Source of the DNA: Verrucomicrobiales bacterium
Lineage (GTDB): Bacteria; Verrucomicrobiota; Verrucomicrobiia; Limisphaerales; UBA11320
Reading direction: 5' to 3'
Length of the DNA stretch: 64,000 nucleotides
NCBI GenBank assembly: GCA_016793885.1
Contig: JAEUHE010000012.1
Coordinates: forward strand, 56,517 to 120,516
The notes beneath the pieces were generated by a model, which saw only the letters and a program-made list of their open reading frames with translations, ran no database searches and was not told the origin of the DNA. The position numbers and the translations under genes are program-made. This document shows positions 27,053-36,371 of the stretch, in pieces. How positions within the stretch are numbered: the first letter of the stretch is position 1; each line of letters begins with the position of its first letter.

Positions 27053-27714
27053 CCCTCGGGTTGTTTCTCCGGGGTTTTCCGACTCGCGAGGTTTGGGTAA
27101 AGCTTGTGGATGCATTCCGGGCAGATGCCGTGTGTGACTGCTCCGAGGCCCTGGCTGACCACGTAAGTGTCCACGGCGCTCCAATACCCTTGGTCGTCGC
27201 GAATCCTTTTGCAGCTCGCGCAGACGGGAAGGAGCGCCTGGAGAGTTTTGACTTCGCTGATCGCCGCCCGCAGTTCGGCCACGGTCTGCTCCAGTTGCTC
27301 GCGATAGACCTGGAGCTCCCGGTCGGTTTTGTGTTTGTAGAGGGCTACCTCGATGGCGGCATGCAGATCGCGGTCGGAAAAGGGTTTCGTGAGGTAGCCG
27401 AGCGGCCCGCTCACCGAAGCCCGTTGGATGGTGGTGTCGTCGGAGTAGGCGGTCAGGAAAACACTCGGGATGTCATGGCGGCCTCGGAGGCGGGAGGCGG
27501 TCTCAATGCCATCCAGATCTCCGGCCAAGTTGATGTCCATGAGCGCCAAGTGGGGCCGATTCGACTCGGCCAGGAGCAGGGCCTTCTCTCCGGTGGCGGT
27601 GGGTCCAATGGTGGAGTATCCCATCCGGGTCAGGCGGATTTCGATCTCCATGGCGATTGCAGCCTCGTCTTCTACGATGAGAATCCGGTGAGAGTTCGGG
27701 GCGATCACGGACAT
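27049..27714 (-). CDS. Response regulator with Cys-rich C-terminal module
   Basis: 221 residues. The receiver domain has [19 protein letters not shown], the phospho-acceptor Asp in [16 protein letters not shown], Thr/Ser in [10 protein letters not shown] and Lys in GYLTKPF. After a coiled coil comes [20 protein letters not shown] and [16 protein letters not shown]. This paired-Cys module occurs at the C-terminus of several signalling proteins; its four Cys probably bind zinc, and its output is unknown. There is no DNA-binding domain. The start overlaps the upstream kinase gene by 10 bp, and the stop codon lies within the end of an IS relic, so the C-terminus may have been altered. Confidence 0.88.
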   Translation of the reverse strand: MSVIAPNSHRILIVEDEAAIAMEIEIRLTRMGYSTIGPTATGEKALLLAESNRPHLALMDINLAGDLDGIETASRLRGRHDIPSVFLTAYSDDTTIQRASVSGPLGYLTKPFSDRDLHAAIEVALYKHKTDRELQVYREQLEQTVAELRAAISEVKTLQALLPVCASCKRIRDDQGYWSAVDTYVVSQGLGAVTHGICPECIHKLYPNLASRKTPEKQPEG

Positions 27715-29753
27715 AGTTTGTTCTCGAACTTGAGCTCGAAGCAGGTTCCGGATGGGGTTGGCACGTGCTCGACGCTGCCCTGCAGTTGCTCGGCCAAGCG
27801 ATGGACGAGTCGTAGCCCCAGAGATTTGGAAGTGGCCAAACAGAACTCAGGTGGGAGGCCAACGCCATCGTCCGCGATCCGTACCCTGAGCTGTCGGCTT
27901 ACGGCATCCTGGATGAGGTCTATCTGAATGTTCCCGGGGCGTTCCGCCGGGAAGGCGAACTTCAACGAGTTGGTAAACAGCTCGTTCAGGATGAGCGCGC
28001 AGGGAACTGCCTGTTGCACTCCGACCCGGAGCCCGCCCCCGTGGATTCGCGTCTGGACGCGTGACCTCTCCGATCCATACGTGAGGAGTATGGTCTGCGT
28101 CAGATCCCGGACATAATCGGTGAAATCGATGTGGTTGAGGTTCTTGGATTGATAGAGCCGTTCGTGCACCAACGCGATGGCCGCCACCCGGTTTCTGCTT
28201 TGCTGAAAGAGTTCAACCACCTCGGGCTGGGTGGCCCGCTGCTGCTGAAAGGAAAGCAGGCTGGAGATCACCTGAAGGTTGTTTTTGACCCGATGATGGA
28301 TCTCTTGAAGCAGCGTCTGCTTCTCTTCGAGCTGGTTCTTGATCAGCTGCTCCACTTCGCGATCCTGGGTGATGTCGCTATTGGTTCCGGTCATCCGCAC
28401 CGCTTGGCCCGAGCTATCCCTTTGAATGAGCCCATGCGCCTTGAGGTGATGGATCGAGCCGTCCGGCCAGACGACCCGGAATTCGGTGTCGAAGTCCTTT
28501 TCTCCGCGCAGGGCGCTTTCCAACTCGGTCACCGCCCTTGCCCGATCCGCAGGGTGAACCGCCGCCTCCCAGGCATCGAAGGTACTGCTGAACTGTTCTG
28601 GTTCGACTCCGTAGAATTCGAACATGCGATTGTCCCAATCGAGCCGGCCTTTCACCAGATCCCAGTCCCACACTCCAAAGTGTGCGGCTCGGGTTGCCAG
28701 TTTCAGGCGCTCCTCCGCCAGCTTGTTGGCCGTGATGTCGGTGCGGATGGCGACGTATTGATAAGGTTTTCCCTGCAGCCCCAGAAAAGGCACCAGAGTG
28801 GTCTCAACCCAGTAGAAGCTGCCGTCCTTGGCCTTGTTTTTGATGTTGCCCTTCCACACGGTGCCTTCGGCGATGGTGGACCAGAGAGTGGTGAAGAATT
28901 CCTTGGGATGAAACCCTGAGTTGATGATCCGGTGGTCCTGGCCCAGGAGTTCCTCTCGAGTGAACCCGGAGATCGCGCAGAACTTATCATTGACGTAGGT
29001 GATTCGCCCTTTCGCGTCGGTGATGGCCAAGATGCAGTGTTCGTCCAGGGCCACCTTGAGGTCGCGCAGCTCATTGAGGGCCGCCGCCAGGCGACGTTCG
29101 GATACCTTGCGTTCGGTGATATCTACGAACGCCCCCACGCTTCCACACACGCGATTCTCGTCATCGCGCAGGGGGGTCGCGTAGGCCAAGGCATGGAGCG
29201 ATCGTCCGTCCTGAAACAGGATCTCCTCTTCCACATCCCGAACCTCGATTCCACCCGACGCGGCCTGCTGCATGGGCAGTTCTTCTGGTTTGGTCTCACG
29301 GTCTCCGATGAACACCCGGAAATGCGTGGGCGCTTCGCCGGGAGGCGCGCTCTTGGAGGCGTTCGCTTCGCGGTTATCCTGCAGATCGAGCATGCGTGCA
29401 AAGGCCTGGTTGATCCGGATGTTGCGGCATTCCGGATCTCGGGCGATGCCGACACCGACGGGGAGCACGTCCAGCACCGCCTGAAGCTCCTTGACACGGT
29501 GCTCGAGTCGGGAATTGAGTTCGCGAATCTGTTCCTCGGCGCGGATCCGGTCCGCCACTTCCTTTTGGAGCGCTGCGTTGATGGAGGCGAGGTCTTGCTC
29601 GCGTTGACGCGCGTGCACTTCCAAAGCGCTGGCCTGCTCGGATGCATTCGTAATCTTGCCGGACGCCCCCTGGCTCGGGATCCACGATCTAAGCCCACCG
29701 ACTAAGGTTTGAAGAAAGCTCTTCATATCCTGATCGCTTGCCCAAGGCCGCAT
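27705..29753 (-). CDS. Multi-PAS sensor histidine kinase (HisKA_2 type)
   Basis: 682 residues, no transmembrane segment. An N-terminal coiled coil precedes three PAS regions: about residues 85-215, 220-345 ([20 protein letters not shown], then [13 protein letters not shown]) and 350-470 ([20 protein letters not shown], with [14 protein letters not shown] at its end). The HisKA_2 motif is [20 protein letters not shown], with phospho-acceptor His. The ATPase domain shows [27 protein letters not shown] and [14 protein letters not shown]. The response regulator at 27049 starts within its last 10 bp and is its probable partner. The ATG at 29753 or 29726 could be the start. Confidence 0.92.
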   Translation of the reverse strand: MRPWASDQDMKSFLQTLVGGLRSWIPSQGASGKITNASEQASALEVHARQREQDLASINAALQKEVADRIRAEEQIRELNSRLEHRVKELQAVLDVLPVGVGIARDPECRNIRINQAFARMLDLQDNREANASKSAPPGEAPTHFRVFIGDRETKPEELPMQQAASGGIEVRDVEEEILFQDGRSLHALAYATPLRDDENRVCGSVGAFVDITERKVSERRLAAALNELRDLKVALDEHCILAITDAKGRITYVNDKFCAISGFTREELLGQDHRIINSGFHPKEFFTTLWSTIAEGTVWKGNIKNKAKDGSFYWVETTLVPFLGLQGKPYQYVAIRTDITANKLAEERLKLATRAAHFGVWDWDLVKGRLDWDNRMFEFYGVEPEQFSSTFDAWEAAVHPADRARAVTELESALRGEKDFDTEFRVVWPDGSIHHLKAHGLIQRDSSGQAVRMTGTNSDITQDREVEQLIKNQLEEKQTLLQEIHHRVKNNLQVISSLLSFQQQRATQPEVVELFQQSRNRVAAIALVHERLYQSKNLNHIDFTDYVRDLTQTILLTYGSERSRVQTRIHGGGLRVGVQQAVPCALILNELFTNSLKFAFPAERPGNIQIDLIQDAVSRQLRVRIADDGVGLPPEFCLATSKSLGLRLVHRLAEQLQGSVEHVPTPSGTCFELKFENKLCP

Positions 29754-30115
29754 CCCGGACTCTCAGCGAGCCCACCATGATGGTCTTGAGTTCGTACGCC
29801 CCTGAGGAACGGGCCTGCCGAATTAGGCCTGTTCCCTTCTTTTGTGCCCGCTTCGACTGGCACAAACATGAACCTCTCGTGTCAACTATCAGGTTGGGAA
29901 AAACATAGCAAGTGCCGAACACCGGAGGCCGTGACCTCAAAACAACCAGCCTGGGGAATCGGAGCTTCTGCAGCGTGCGATCAGGTGGGGGAGGGCAGAG
30001 CTGCCATGACCCGATATCCATCCCAGCGGCCCCCGCTGGAGGCTGCCAGAAAAACGGCCGTCTCCCGATCCAGGGGAGACGGCCGTGATGGCTGTGGGCT
30101 GATCTGCGAACGTGC
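29754..30115. other. Intergenic region without a gene
   Basis: About 362 bases between the kinase start and the next minus-strand gene stop. It holds the terminator of that upstream gene (30051-30086). A TTGACA-like hexamer on the minus strand (29885-29880) has no good -10 partner. No credible open frame was found. Confidence 0.5.
30051..30086 (-). terminator. Rho-independent terminator of the gene at 30116
   Basis: On the minus strand ACGGCCGTCTCCC, a short loop and GGGAGACGGCCGT form a perfect 13-bp stem followed by TTTTT. It begins 29 bases after the stop of the minus-strand gene at 30116 and isolates it from the kinase operon. Confidence 0.88.
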
Positions 30116-31594
30116 CTATTGCACGTTGAGCGCCCGATAGTATGCAGCGGGTGCTCGGAAGGTGCCGCGGAATTCCAGTGCGCCGGCTGCCGGAAGCAGG
30201 ACTGCCTGCTCGACATCGGCCCAAGGGCCGGCCGGATCGTTCGCCATCTGAAGCTGCCACTGCGTTCCGACCGTGCCGCGCAGCCAGAGCGAGACTTCCT
30301 CGTTCTCCAGCGAGATGCTCAGCTCGGCCGAGGGAGGCACCTCCGCTTCGATGATCAACTGATAGGCTTGAGAGGTCAGCGCGCCTTTCGCATCGACCAC
30401 TTCGATGGTTATCGGGAACTTGCCTGTTTCTGAGGGGGTTCCGGACAGCACTCCCGTGGTGGGATCGAGGGTCATTCCGGCCGGCAGAGTTCCCAGCTTC
30501 AGGCTGACGACGTAGGGTGCCTGTCCGCCCGCGGCGAGCGACCGATCCACATACGGCTGATTGGCGATACCTGACTGCAGGTTCTGGATCAGGCCGAGTT
30601 CCATGTCCGCTCCGAATCCGGCCATCTGTGCTCCGATGTAGGCACCGACAGAGTCTGGGCAGCGCTCTGGCTTGCTGCACTTGGCTTCACCATCTTTGGG
30701 GTTCACCGGGCCGTTATAAACGTAGAACTCGTAGCGTCGCGTGACGATCTCATCGCCATCCTTCAATAGGTCATCGGCTTCGATCTCTTCCTCTTCTTCC
30801 TCGCCGGGCGGACGTTTTTGGAAGACGGTCCACTCGATTTCCGTCTCCACTTCTTCCTCGCCGGCCCAGTCCTCATCGTCGTCTCGGTGCGGGTCGTCCG
30901 TGACGAGATCTTCCAGCCGCACCTTGCGTCCGGATTTCTGGACCGTCTTCAGAATCTTGACCCAGACCGGCACACCGAACTGCTCTTCGTGCTCGTGTTC
31001 CTGGCGTTGGGGTACGATCACCGCACGAATGATTGCCGGAGCAGCCGGTGGGTCACCCGGATTTACGGGGGGATTCACCGCTGGGAAGTAGGTGAACTGG
31101 GGCGTAGCCACCTGAACCGCTGGCCCGTGGGTCAGAGTTCCGGGGAGAGCCGGGTCTTCCACCAGCCAGTGATACCGAACAACGCTTGGAGAGCCATAGT
31201 AACCCATCCCGAAATGCTCTCCGCCCAGGTTGAGGCTTGGATTGGTGAACGCATGCCCATCGGTCGGGGCCAGCGGGTTGAGCGGATCCTGGGGGTTGGT
31301 AAATGCGGCCCAGCTGCCGTCCGGATTCTTCTTGGATTCATACCGCACTCGGACTTTGGGATGTCCCGGCACGGAGTTGTCTTCGGTGATGCGCGGCGTG
31401 CCGTAGTGGTTATAGTCGTACGTGTAGGTAATGTCGACGCTGCGCAGATCTTCGAGCTCGATCTCGAACCCGTAGCATTTGCCCCCGGTGTCGTTGACGA
31501 CGTCGAAGTTGTTCAGTGAGCCATAGGCGGTGCTCGCTTGGCTGGTGTAGGGCAGAGCCAACGCTGCCAAGAGTATCAAGATCTTGGTTGTCAT
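30116..31594 (-). CDS. Exported Ig-like (He_PIG) protein with acidic segment
   Basis: 492 residues from the ATG at 31594, preceded by AGGGAACTC. MTTKILILLAALALPYTSQA is a clear signal peptide. The N-terminal half (residues 25-190) is unrecognised and Tyr/Gly/Pro-rich. A very acidic stretch follows (around residues 225-285, with runs of Glu and Asp). From about residue 365 comes a putative-Ig (He_PIG) domain with KLGTLPAGMTLDPTTGVLSG and TPSETGKFPITIEVVDAKGA. The C-terminal beta-rich part (WQLQMANDPAGPWADVEQAV) resembles the conserved end of many verrucomicrobial exported proteins. No PEP-CTERM signal is present. Confidence 0.8.
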   Translation of the reverse strand: MTTKILILLAALALPYTSQASTAYGSLNNFDVVNDTGGKCYGFEIELEDLRSVDITYTYDYNHYGTPRITEDNSVPGHPKVRVRYESKKNPDGSWAAFTNPQDPLNPLAPTDGHAFTNPSLNLGGEHFGMGYYGSPSVVRYHWLVEDPALPGTLTHGPAVQVATPQFTYFPAVNPPVNPGDPPAAPAIIRAVIVPQRQEHEHEEQFGVPVWVKILKTVQKSGRKVRLEDLVTDDPHRDDDEDWAGEEEVETEIEWTVFQKRPPGEEEEEEIEADDLLKDGDEIVTRRYEFYVYNGPVNPKDGEAKCSKPERCPDSVGAYIGAQMAGFGADMELGLIQNLQSGIANQPYVDRSLAAGGQAPYVVSLKLGTLPAGMTLDPTTGVLSGTPSETGKFPITIEVVDAKGALTSQAYQLIIEAEVPPSAELSISLENEEVSLWLRGTVGTQWQLQMANDPAGPWADVEQAVLLPAAGALEFRGTFRAPAAYYRALNVQ

Positions 31595-31962
31595 AAGTGA
31601 GTTCCCTTTTAGCAGCTGCCGAGCCAATTCCCGACAGACTCTTCGGGGGTGTTGCCGGACGGCGGGCAACCTGTTCAGGGACGGGCGCTTGCCTCTGGTT
31701 CATCCGCCGATCCGCGGCGGCCGGGTGCGCCTGGGAAGCCGTTTGGTCCGGATCAGGACCACTCGGAACGAAGAATCCGGACCAAGCATTGGGCTGGCTG
31801 TCCCGCCGCACTCCCCGGAGCTGGGCTGCCTGGCCCATTCCAGGCTTCCTCCTGCCCTCGCTCATCCGCGCGGCTTGAAGGTTGTCAGGAGCGACCGATT
31901 GTGCGTTGCTTGGCGGGTACCTTGGTCCCTGGCGGCATGACCTTCAGCTCTCAAAGAATCCG
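31595..31962. other. Divergent intergenic region
   Basis: 368 bases between divergent starts of the exported protein (minus) and the CDF transporter (plus). An inverted repeat TGGTCCGGA (near 31742) and TCCGGACCA (near 31774) could form a long hairpin. No gene is convincing; open frames here have no family features. Confidence 0.45.
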
Positions 31963-32886
31963 ATGAGCGACCAGCGAACGCTTGAAAGTGTCAAGACGAC
32001 GCTGGTGGGCATCTGTCTGAACGCGGTGCTGGCCGTGGTCAAGATTGCGGCCGGCGTGATCGGACATGCGGAAGCCCTCGTGGCGGATGGAGTGGAGTCC
32101 TTGGCCGACATGTTTTCATCCTTGGTGGTCTGGCGGGGGATCGTGGTCGCCGCAAAACCTCCGGACCCGAAGCATCCTTATGGACATGGTAAGGCGGAGA
32201 CGGTTGCCTCCGCTCTGGTGGCTCTGCTACTCCTGGGGGCGGCTTCCTGGATTGCCATACGCAGTGCCGCGGAGATCGTGCGCCCGCACCAAGGACCGGC
32301 ACCCTTCACGCTGCTCGTGCTGGTGTTTACCATCGTCTCCAAGGAACTGCTGTTCCGCTACGCCAAGAAGCAGGGCGAGCGGCTCGACAGCGGCTTGCTC
32401 GAGGCGGATGCCTGGCATCATCGCAGCGACGCCCTGACTTCGGTGGCTGCCGGCATCGGGATCACCATCGGCATTCTGGGAGGGCCGGGCTATGAATCGG
32501 CGGATGACATTGCCGCGCTCCTGGCGTCGGGGATCATCGCTTGGAATGGATGGAAGCTCTTCGTGCGTGCGGTGGATGAACTGATGGATGCGGCCCCGCA
32601 TCAGGAGCTGATCGATCGCATCCGGGCAGTCGCGGCCTCGATCTCCGGGGTCGAGCTGGTTCAGAAATGCACCGTGCGACGATCCGGTGGGCATCTGTGG
32701 GTTGACATGCATGTGCACGTTCACCCCGAGATGCCGGTGCGCGATGCCCATCGCATCGCTCACGCCATCAAGGATGAGGTCAGAACGAAGCTGCCATCCG
32801 TCTGGGATGTGCTCATCCACGTCGAGCCGGGAACACGTGCCTCCGCAGCCCAGGAGCCGGGGAGCCCTTTGCATCCGACGGTCTGA
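31963..32886 (+). CDS. Cation diffusion facilitator (CDF) family transporter
   Basis: 307-residue inner-membrane exporter of divalent cations, driven by proton exchange. Six hydrophobic segments are visible. Metal-site residues lie in ALVADGVESLADMFSS (Glu/Asp spaced by four, where FieF has two Asp) and in LLEADAWHHRSDALTS (His/Asp). The cytoplasmic C-terminal domain has VDMHVHVHPEMPVRDAHRIA. The ATG at 31963 fits the family N-terminus (LESVKTTLVGICLNAVLAVV). The metal specificity cannot be read from the sequence. The last 74 bases overlap the convergent gene at 32813. Confidence 0.92.
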   Translation: MSDQRTLESVKTTLVGICLNAVLAVVKIAAGVIGHAEALVADGVESLADMFSSLVVWRGIVVAAKPPDPKHPYGHGKAETVASALVALLLLGAASWIAIRSAAEIVRPHQGPAPFTLLVLVFTIVSKELLFRYAKKQGERLDSGLLEADAWHHRSDALTSVAAGIGITIGILGGPGYESADDIAALLASGIIAWNGWKLFVRAVDELMDAAPHQELIDRIRAVAASISGVELVQKCTVRRSGGHLWVDMHVHVHPEMPVRDAHRIAHAIKDEVRTKLPSVWDVLIHVEPGTRASAAQEPGSPLHPTV

Positions 32887-34129
32887 ATGGAACCAGCAGG
32901 AAGGGAGTCCTGGTTGGCAGCGGCACCCGATCGAAAACATCCACGTCGAACGCCTTGCCTATGTTGTTTCCGGCCAGGTCCTCCAAGGTCGTTCGAATTC
33001 GGATCGCCATTTCGGCGCCGGACCAAGGATGATCCGGCCGGAACTCCCACGCTCGTTCCTCCGGCCCGATGCGAACACTTCCCTCCACGGCATGGCCTTC
33101 GGTATCGATCACATCCAGGCAATGTCGCAACAGAGCTTCATCGAGCGACTCGTTGAACCAGAGGCGAAGCGGCTGTCGCGTGCCCGAGCGAGGCGCGTCG
33201 ATATCCCACGATCTTGGGTCCAGCGGCTCGCGATCCGCTGGGCCGATCGTGAATCGCTTCGCTGCCGACCTCTTCAGCGGTGTGCCCGACGCATCCTGCC
33301 AGTCCTGGTCGATGACGAGCTCGAATCGGCCTCCCTGCTCGAGCGCCGGGCCAATCTCCTCCAATGGCCGCACCCCGCGCTTGATGCGGCCGGGGTCAAT
33401 GAACAGGGTTAAGCGGGTCATTTCGGGATTCCAAAGCTCCTCGTCGATTTCCAAGAAGGGAAGTTCGACGTCTCGCCCTCCCTCCCGCCGGAGATGAATG
33501 TGCTGGTAGATCTGCCCGCGGGACATGGGGGCGGAGAAGTGCAGATAGAATTTCAGCAGGTTCTCTGGCAGGGCCGTGCCGGTGGGGTAGATCTTCGTGA
33601 CCACGGTAGAGCGCGGCAGACGGGGCGCAGGTATCCGCAGGGTCTTGATCGTTCGGAGCCGGGCCCCGGAGGCTTCAGGGGAATGCGGTGAGTCGAGGAC
33701 GGCCAGGTACCACATTCCTGGGGAGAGATCAAAAGCGGGTGTGAAGCGGAGTCGGTCATCCCGTAGGTCGTAGTCACCGAGCATGCACAGGGATGTTTCC
33801 GTGGGCTGAGTACCGGGCGGCACCGCATAGACCCTGAGCCACTTCCGGCACACGGCGCGATCTAGCGCGGGTGCGTGCGCCAACTCGGCCAGGATCGCGC
33901 GTGGCAAAGGCCTGGCTTCGACTTCATAGCGGCCGGGTAACCCATCCGTTCTCACCCAGCGCAGGCGGGGCCGATGGGTCCTCGCGGTTTCGGAATCACC
34001 GACTTTGTCGGTTGCGGAGGACGGCGCAGAGGGCGCCGATCCTCCGAAGGCCGCGCAGCAAAGGAGGTGGAGGAGCGTGGTGGCCAGCCTCGCGACGGCC
34101 GCCCCACCCGCCCACGTTGGACGGATCAT
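32813..34129 (-). CDS. Exported protein with Big_5-like domain
   Basis: 438 residues with a short hydrophobic N-terminus (LATTLLHLLCCAAFGGSAPS), probably a signal peptide. The middle contains YPTGTALPENLLKFYLHFSA followed by PMSRGQIYQHIHL, the pattern of bacterial Ig-like SbsA/Big_5 domains. FELVIDQDWQDASGTPLKRS follows, then a second copy-like region near residue 320 (RQPLRLWFNESLDEALLRHC). The function is unknown. Its first 4 bases overlap the end of the upstream beta-propeller gene (ATGA), so they are coupled. The 3' end overlaps the convergent CDF gene by 74 bp. Confidence 0.78.
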   Translation of the reverse strand: MIRPTWAGGAAVARLATTLLHLLCCAAFGGSAPSAPSSATDKVGDSETARTHRPRLRWVRTDGLPGRYEVEARPLPRAILAELAHAPALDRAVCRKWLRVYAVPPGTQPTETSLCMLGDYDLRDDRLRFTPAFDLSPGMWYLAVLDSPHSPEASGARLRTIKTLRIPAPRLPRSTVVTKIYPTGTALPENLLKFYLHFSAPMSRGQIYQHIHLRREGGRDVELPFLEIDEELWNPEMTRLTLFIDPGRIKRGVRPLEEIGPALEQGGRFELVIDQDWQDASGTPLKRSAAKRFTIGPADREPLDPRSWDIDAPRSGTRQPLRLWFNESLDEALLRHCLDVIDTEGHAVEGSVRIGPEERAWEFRPDHPWSGAEMAIRIRTTLEDLAGNNIGKAFDVDVFDRVPLPTRTPFLLVPFRPSDAKGSPAPGLRRHVFPARRG

Positions 34130-35241
34130 GGAAGCGCAATCGACTCCAGTTGCTGGGCCCCGCCTTCTGGACGGCGCAGCACGATCGCGTGACCTTGGTC
34201 AAGTCGATCGAGCTGATCCACCCCGGTCCAACCTGCCACGGTCTCGTAAGGCAAGCCGCGGGTGGCCCCATCTTTCACCGGTTCCGTGATGCTCTCGCTC
34301 GCTTCGATCTTGTCAGTGCTGAGTTTCATGACCCCGCGACTGCTGTTGGCTACCAGGAGGAATTCCTTTCCGCCTTTCTCATACACGATCATGTCGAGCG
34401 GCCGGTTTCGATTGCCGAGTTCCGCAATGGTCTTCCCTTTCACCTTGGCTCCCGGGATCAGGTCCTTGAGGGGAAGCTGCACCAGCGGTGTGCAGGTGTA
34501 GGCGGCTAGGAGCTGCGGCTCATTTCCTATGTTGATCGGGACAAAAGTCCGGATCGGAGACCGAGTTTCGAAGTTCCCGTGGGCACCATGGTAGATCTCC
34601 ACACTGGCTCCCCCTACGGATTTTGTGAAGGGGAAGGGGATCGAGCGAAGGGAGGAGGAGAACTCTTCATTGGACAGCCCGGCCACCAACACCCGGTTTT
34701 GGAGGAACGCGATGTCCGTGATGGTTTCCATGCGGGGGTTGCTGGCGCGTCGCCCCTCGCCCACCGTTTTGTCCGCCGGGGCGTCGGGAACCTCCGAGCG
34801 GGAGTGGCGCACTTTGTCGAGCGAGACCAACTCCAGATCCTTGCCCCCGTTCACCCGCACCAGCAGAGGGGTTGCTTCCGGTCCGCGACCACGCGATACC
34901 GCCAGATACGTCCGATGGGATATTGGGTTGACCGCCAGATCGTTGATCAGCACCTGGTCGGGCGCTGTTCCCAGAAGGGCGGCGAGCTGCGCGTTGATCC
35001 CCTGGATTTTAACGGAGGGGGCCTGTGCCTGCGCCGTGGTGTCCCCGGTGTCGATAGCCACGACCGACGCAGCTTTCGAATCCGCGGCAAACAGGATTCC
35101 ATCGGGGCCAAAAGTGATTTGGCTGATGGATTTAAGGGACAACTTTCCTTCCTGAAATCCAGTGGTCCAGGGGCTTGGGGCACCGTGACTGAGGAGGCAT
35201 CCGAAAGTCGCGAGGCTGAAGACTAAGGCTTTCATCGTCAT
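34126..35241 (-). CDS. Exported beta-propeller-like protein
   Basis: 371 residues. MTMKALVFSLATFGCLLSHG is a signal peptide. The remainder has repeated strand patterns with Gly/Asp turns: ISQITFGPDGILFAADSKAA, INDLAVNPISHRTYLAVSRG, METITDIAFLQNRVLVAGLS and MIVYEKGGKEFLLVANSSRG. These suggest a WD40-, NHL- or SMP-30-type propeller. There are no catalytic residues that allow a sharper assignment. It is translationally coupled to the Big_5-like gene (ATGA overlap), so the two probably work together outside the cytoplasm. Confidence 0.75.
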   Translation of the reverse strand: MTMKALVFSLATFGCLLSHGAPSPWTTGFQEGKLSLKSISQITFGPDGILFAADSKAASVVAIDTGDTTAQAQAPSVKIQGINAQLAALLGTAPDQVLINDLAVNPISHRTYLAVSRGRGPEATPLLVRVNGGKDLELVSLDKVRHSRSEVPDAPADKTVGEGRRASNPRMETITDIAFLQNRVLVAGLSNEEFSSSLRSIPFPFTKSVGGASVEIYHGAHGNFETRSPIRTFVPINIGNEPQLLAAYTCTPLVQLPLKDLIPGAKVKGKTIAELGNRNRPLDMIVYEKGGKEFLLVANSSRGVMKLSTDKIEASESITEPVKDGATRGLPYETVAGWTGVDQLDRLDQGHAIVLRRPEGGAQQLESIALP

Positions 35242-35399
35242 ATAGGGTGGAGTCGATCAGTGTTTAAACGACGGTCTCGTTGGAGTTTGGACAGGCTTAT
35301 TGCGATTACTTGTGTCCGGTTGGGCAATAAATGTAAAGGCTGCTGTGCAGACGTGGCACCCCGTTGAACGGTAGGTTTGCAGACCGCACCATGCTGGTG

Positions 35400-36260
35400 T
35401 CAGTTGCCGTGGAGAGGCTGTCTCGAGCTGCTGGCCTGCTTCACATTGGCTTCAATCCAGACCAGGAATGGGTTGGGGCCGTCAGGGAAGGGAAGATTGA
35501 GATAGCGGTAAACCCCCAAGAAATCTTTGTTGATCTTGGGCAATACATAGAAGGTCCAAAAATCCGAAGTTTTTTGTTTCAGATCCTCGACGCTGGTAAA
35601 ACGGGGGCTGTTTTTCGGGGAGGCGGGCTCCAGCTGATAGGACTCGGCGAGTTCGGCAAACAAGGCGGGGAGCTTGTCGACGTAATCGTCGGCCGCCATC
35701 TGCGCGAGCAGGTCGGCCGTCGCCAGCGCGAAGCCCAGCTGACGCTCCAGCTCGGAGGCGAAGGGGATTCGCCCGACCTCAATGTTCAACTCGGTGCAGC
35801 GAATCATACGCTGCATCGCCTGGATTTCTCCCGGGGGATAGCCGGCCTCCCCGAGCACTTTCTTCACGAAGACCTCGCTTCTCGCGACATGAGTTTGCGT
35901 GAACCGGGCGCCGGTGCCGTCCCGATCCTCGGAGGTGCGAAGATAACCGCTGTCGTGAAAGAGAATGCTGAGGAGCGTGAGTTCGTGCCACCGTGGTGTC
36001 AGGGCGGGCTGGGTGCCGGCGGCAGCGCGTCCGCTCAGGAGTCGGAAGAGGCAGAGCGTGCCTTGGAGCGTGTGCTCCAAGTCGTGGTAGACCGCATCGA
36101 TCGGGAAATAGCCCGGATAGCGGCCTTCAAAGGCCGATTTCGCGAGGGAGAATGCACGGGGGATAAAGGACGGATCAGAACCCGGAAAAAGGGTTCGGAA
36201 CCCATCCATGACTTCTCGTTCCACGGCACTGATGTCCCGTGTATCGAACCCGCAAAGCAT
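35400..36260 (-). CDS. HD-domain protein, putative metal-dependent phosphohydrolase
   Basis: 286-residue soluble protein. The HD superfamily ligands are visible: His in IDAVYHDLEHTLQGTLCLFR, the HD pair in LTLLSILFHDSGYLRTSEDR and a downstream Asp in ALATADLLAQMAADDYVDKL. This is closer to the PDE/HDc type than to HD-GYP, whose GYP motif is absent. The substrate is unknown. It is transcribed divergently from the gene at 36372, and the 111 bases between them must carry both promoters. A long overlapping plus-strand frame is treated as antisense noise. Confidence 0.83.
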   Translation of the reverse strand: MLCGFDTRDISAVEREVMDGFRTLFPGSDPSFIPRAFSLAKSAFEGRYPGYFPIDAVYHDLEHTLQGTLCLFRLLSGRAAAGTQPALTPRWHELTLLSILFHDSGYLRTSEDRDGTGARFTQTHVARSEVFVKKVLGEAGYPPGEIQAMQRMIRCTELNIEVGRIPFASELERQLGFALATADLLAQMAADDYVDKLPALFAELAESYQLEPASPKNSPRFTSVEDLKQKTSDFWTFYVLPKINKDFLGVYRYLNLPFPDGPNPFLVWIEANVKQASSSRQPLHGN

Positions 36261-36371
36261 GGGGATAATCTAGCGGGTCGACCGCTCAATGCACTAACTT
36301 TTCTTGATTCATCTGTTGGCTTGACCGGCTGGAGCGTTGGCCTAGCGTCTGCCGAATTCACCACCACGCCT

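Noticed and set aside
29880..29885. TTGACA-like -35 hexamer (minus strand) for the kinase operon
   Set aside because: No matching -10 element at the right spacing, and promoter consensus for this phylum is uncertain.
35364..36371. 5' part of a long plus-strand frame continuous with the propeller gene
   Set aside because: It is antisense to the HD-domain gene. The plausible signal peptide starts only at 36372, so the upstream part is chance read-through.
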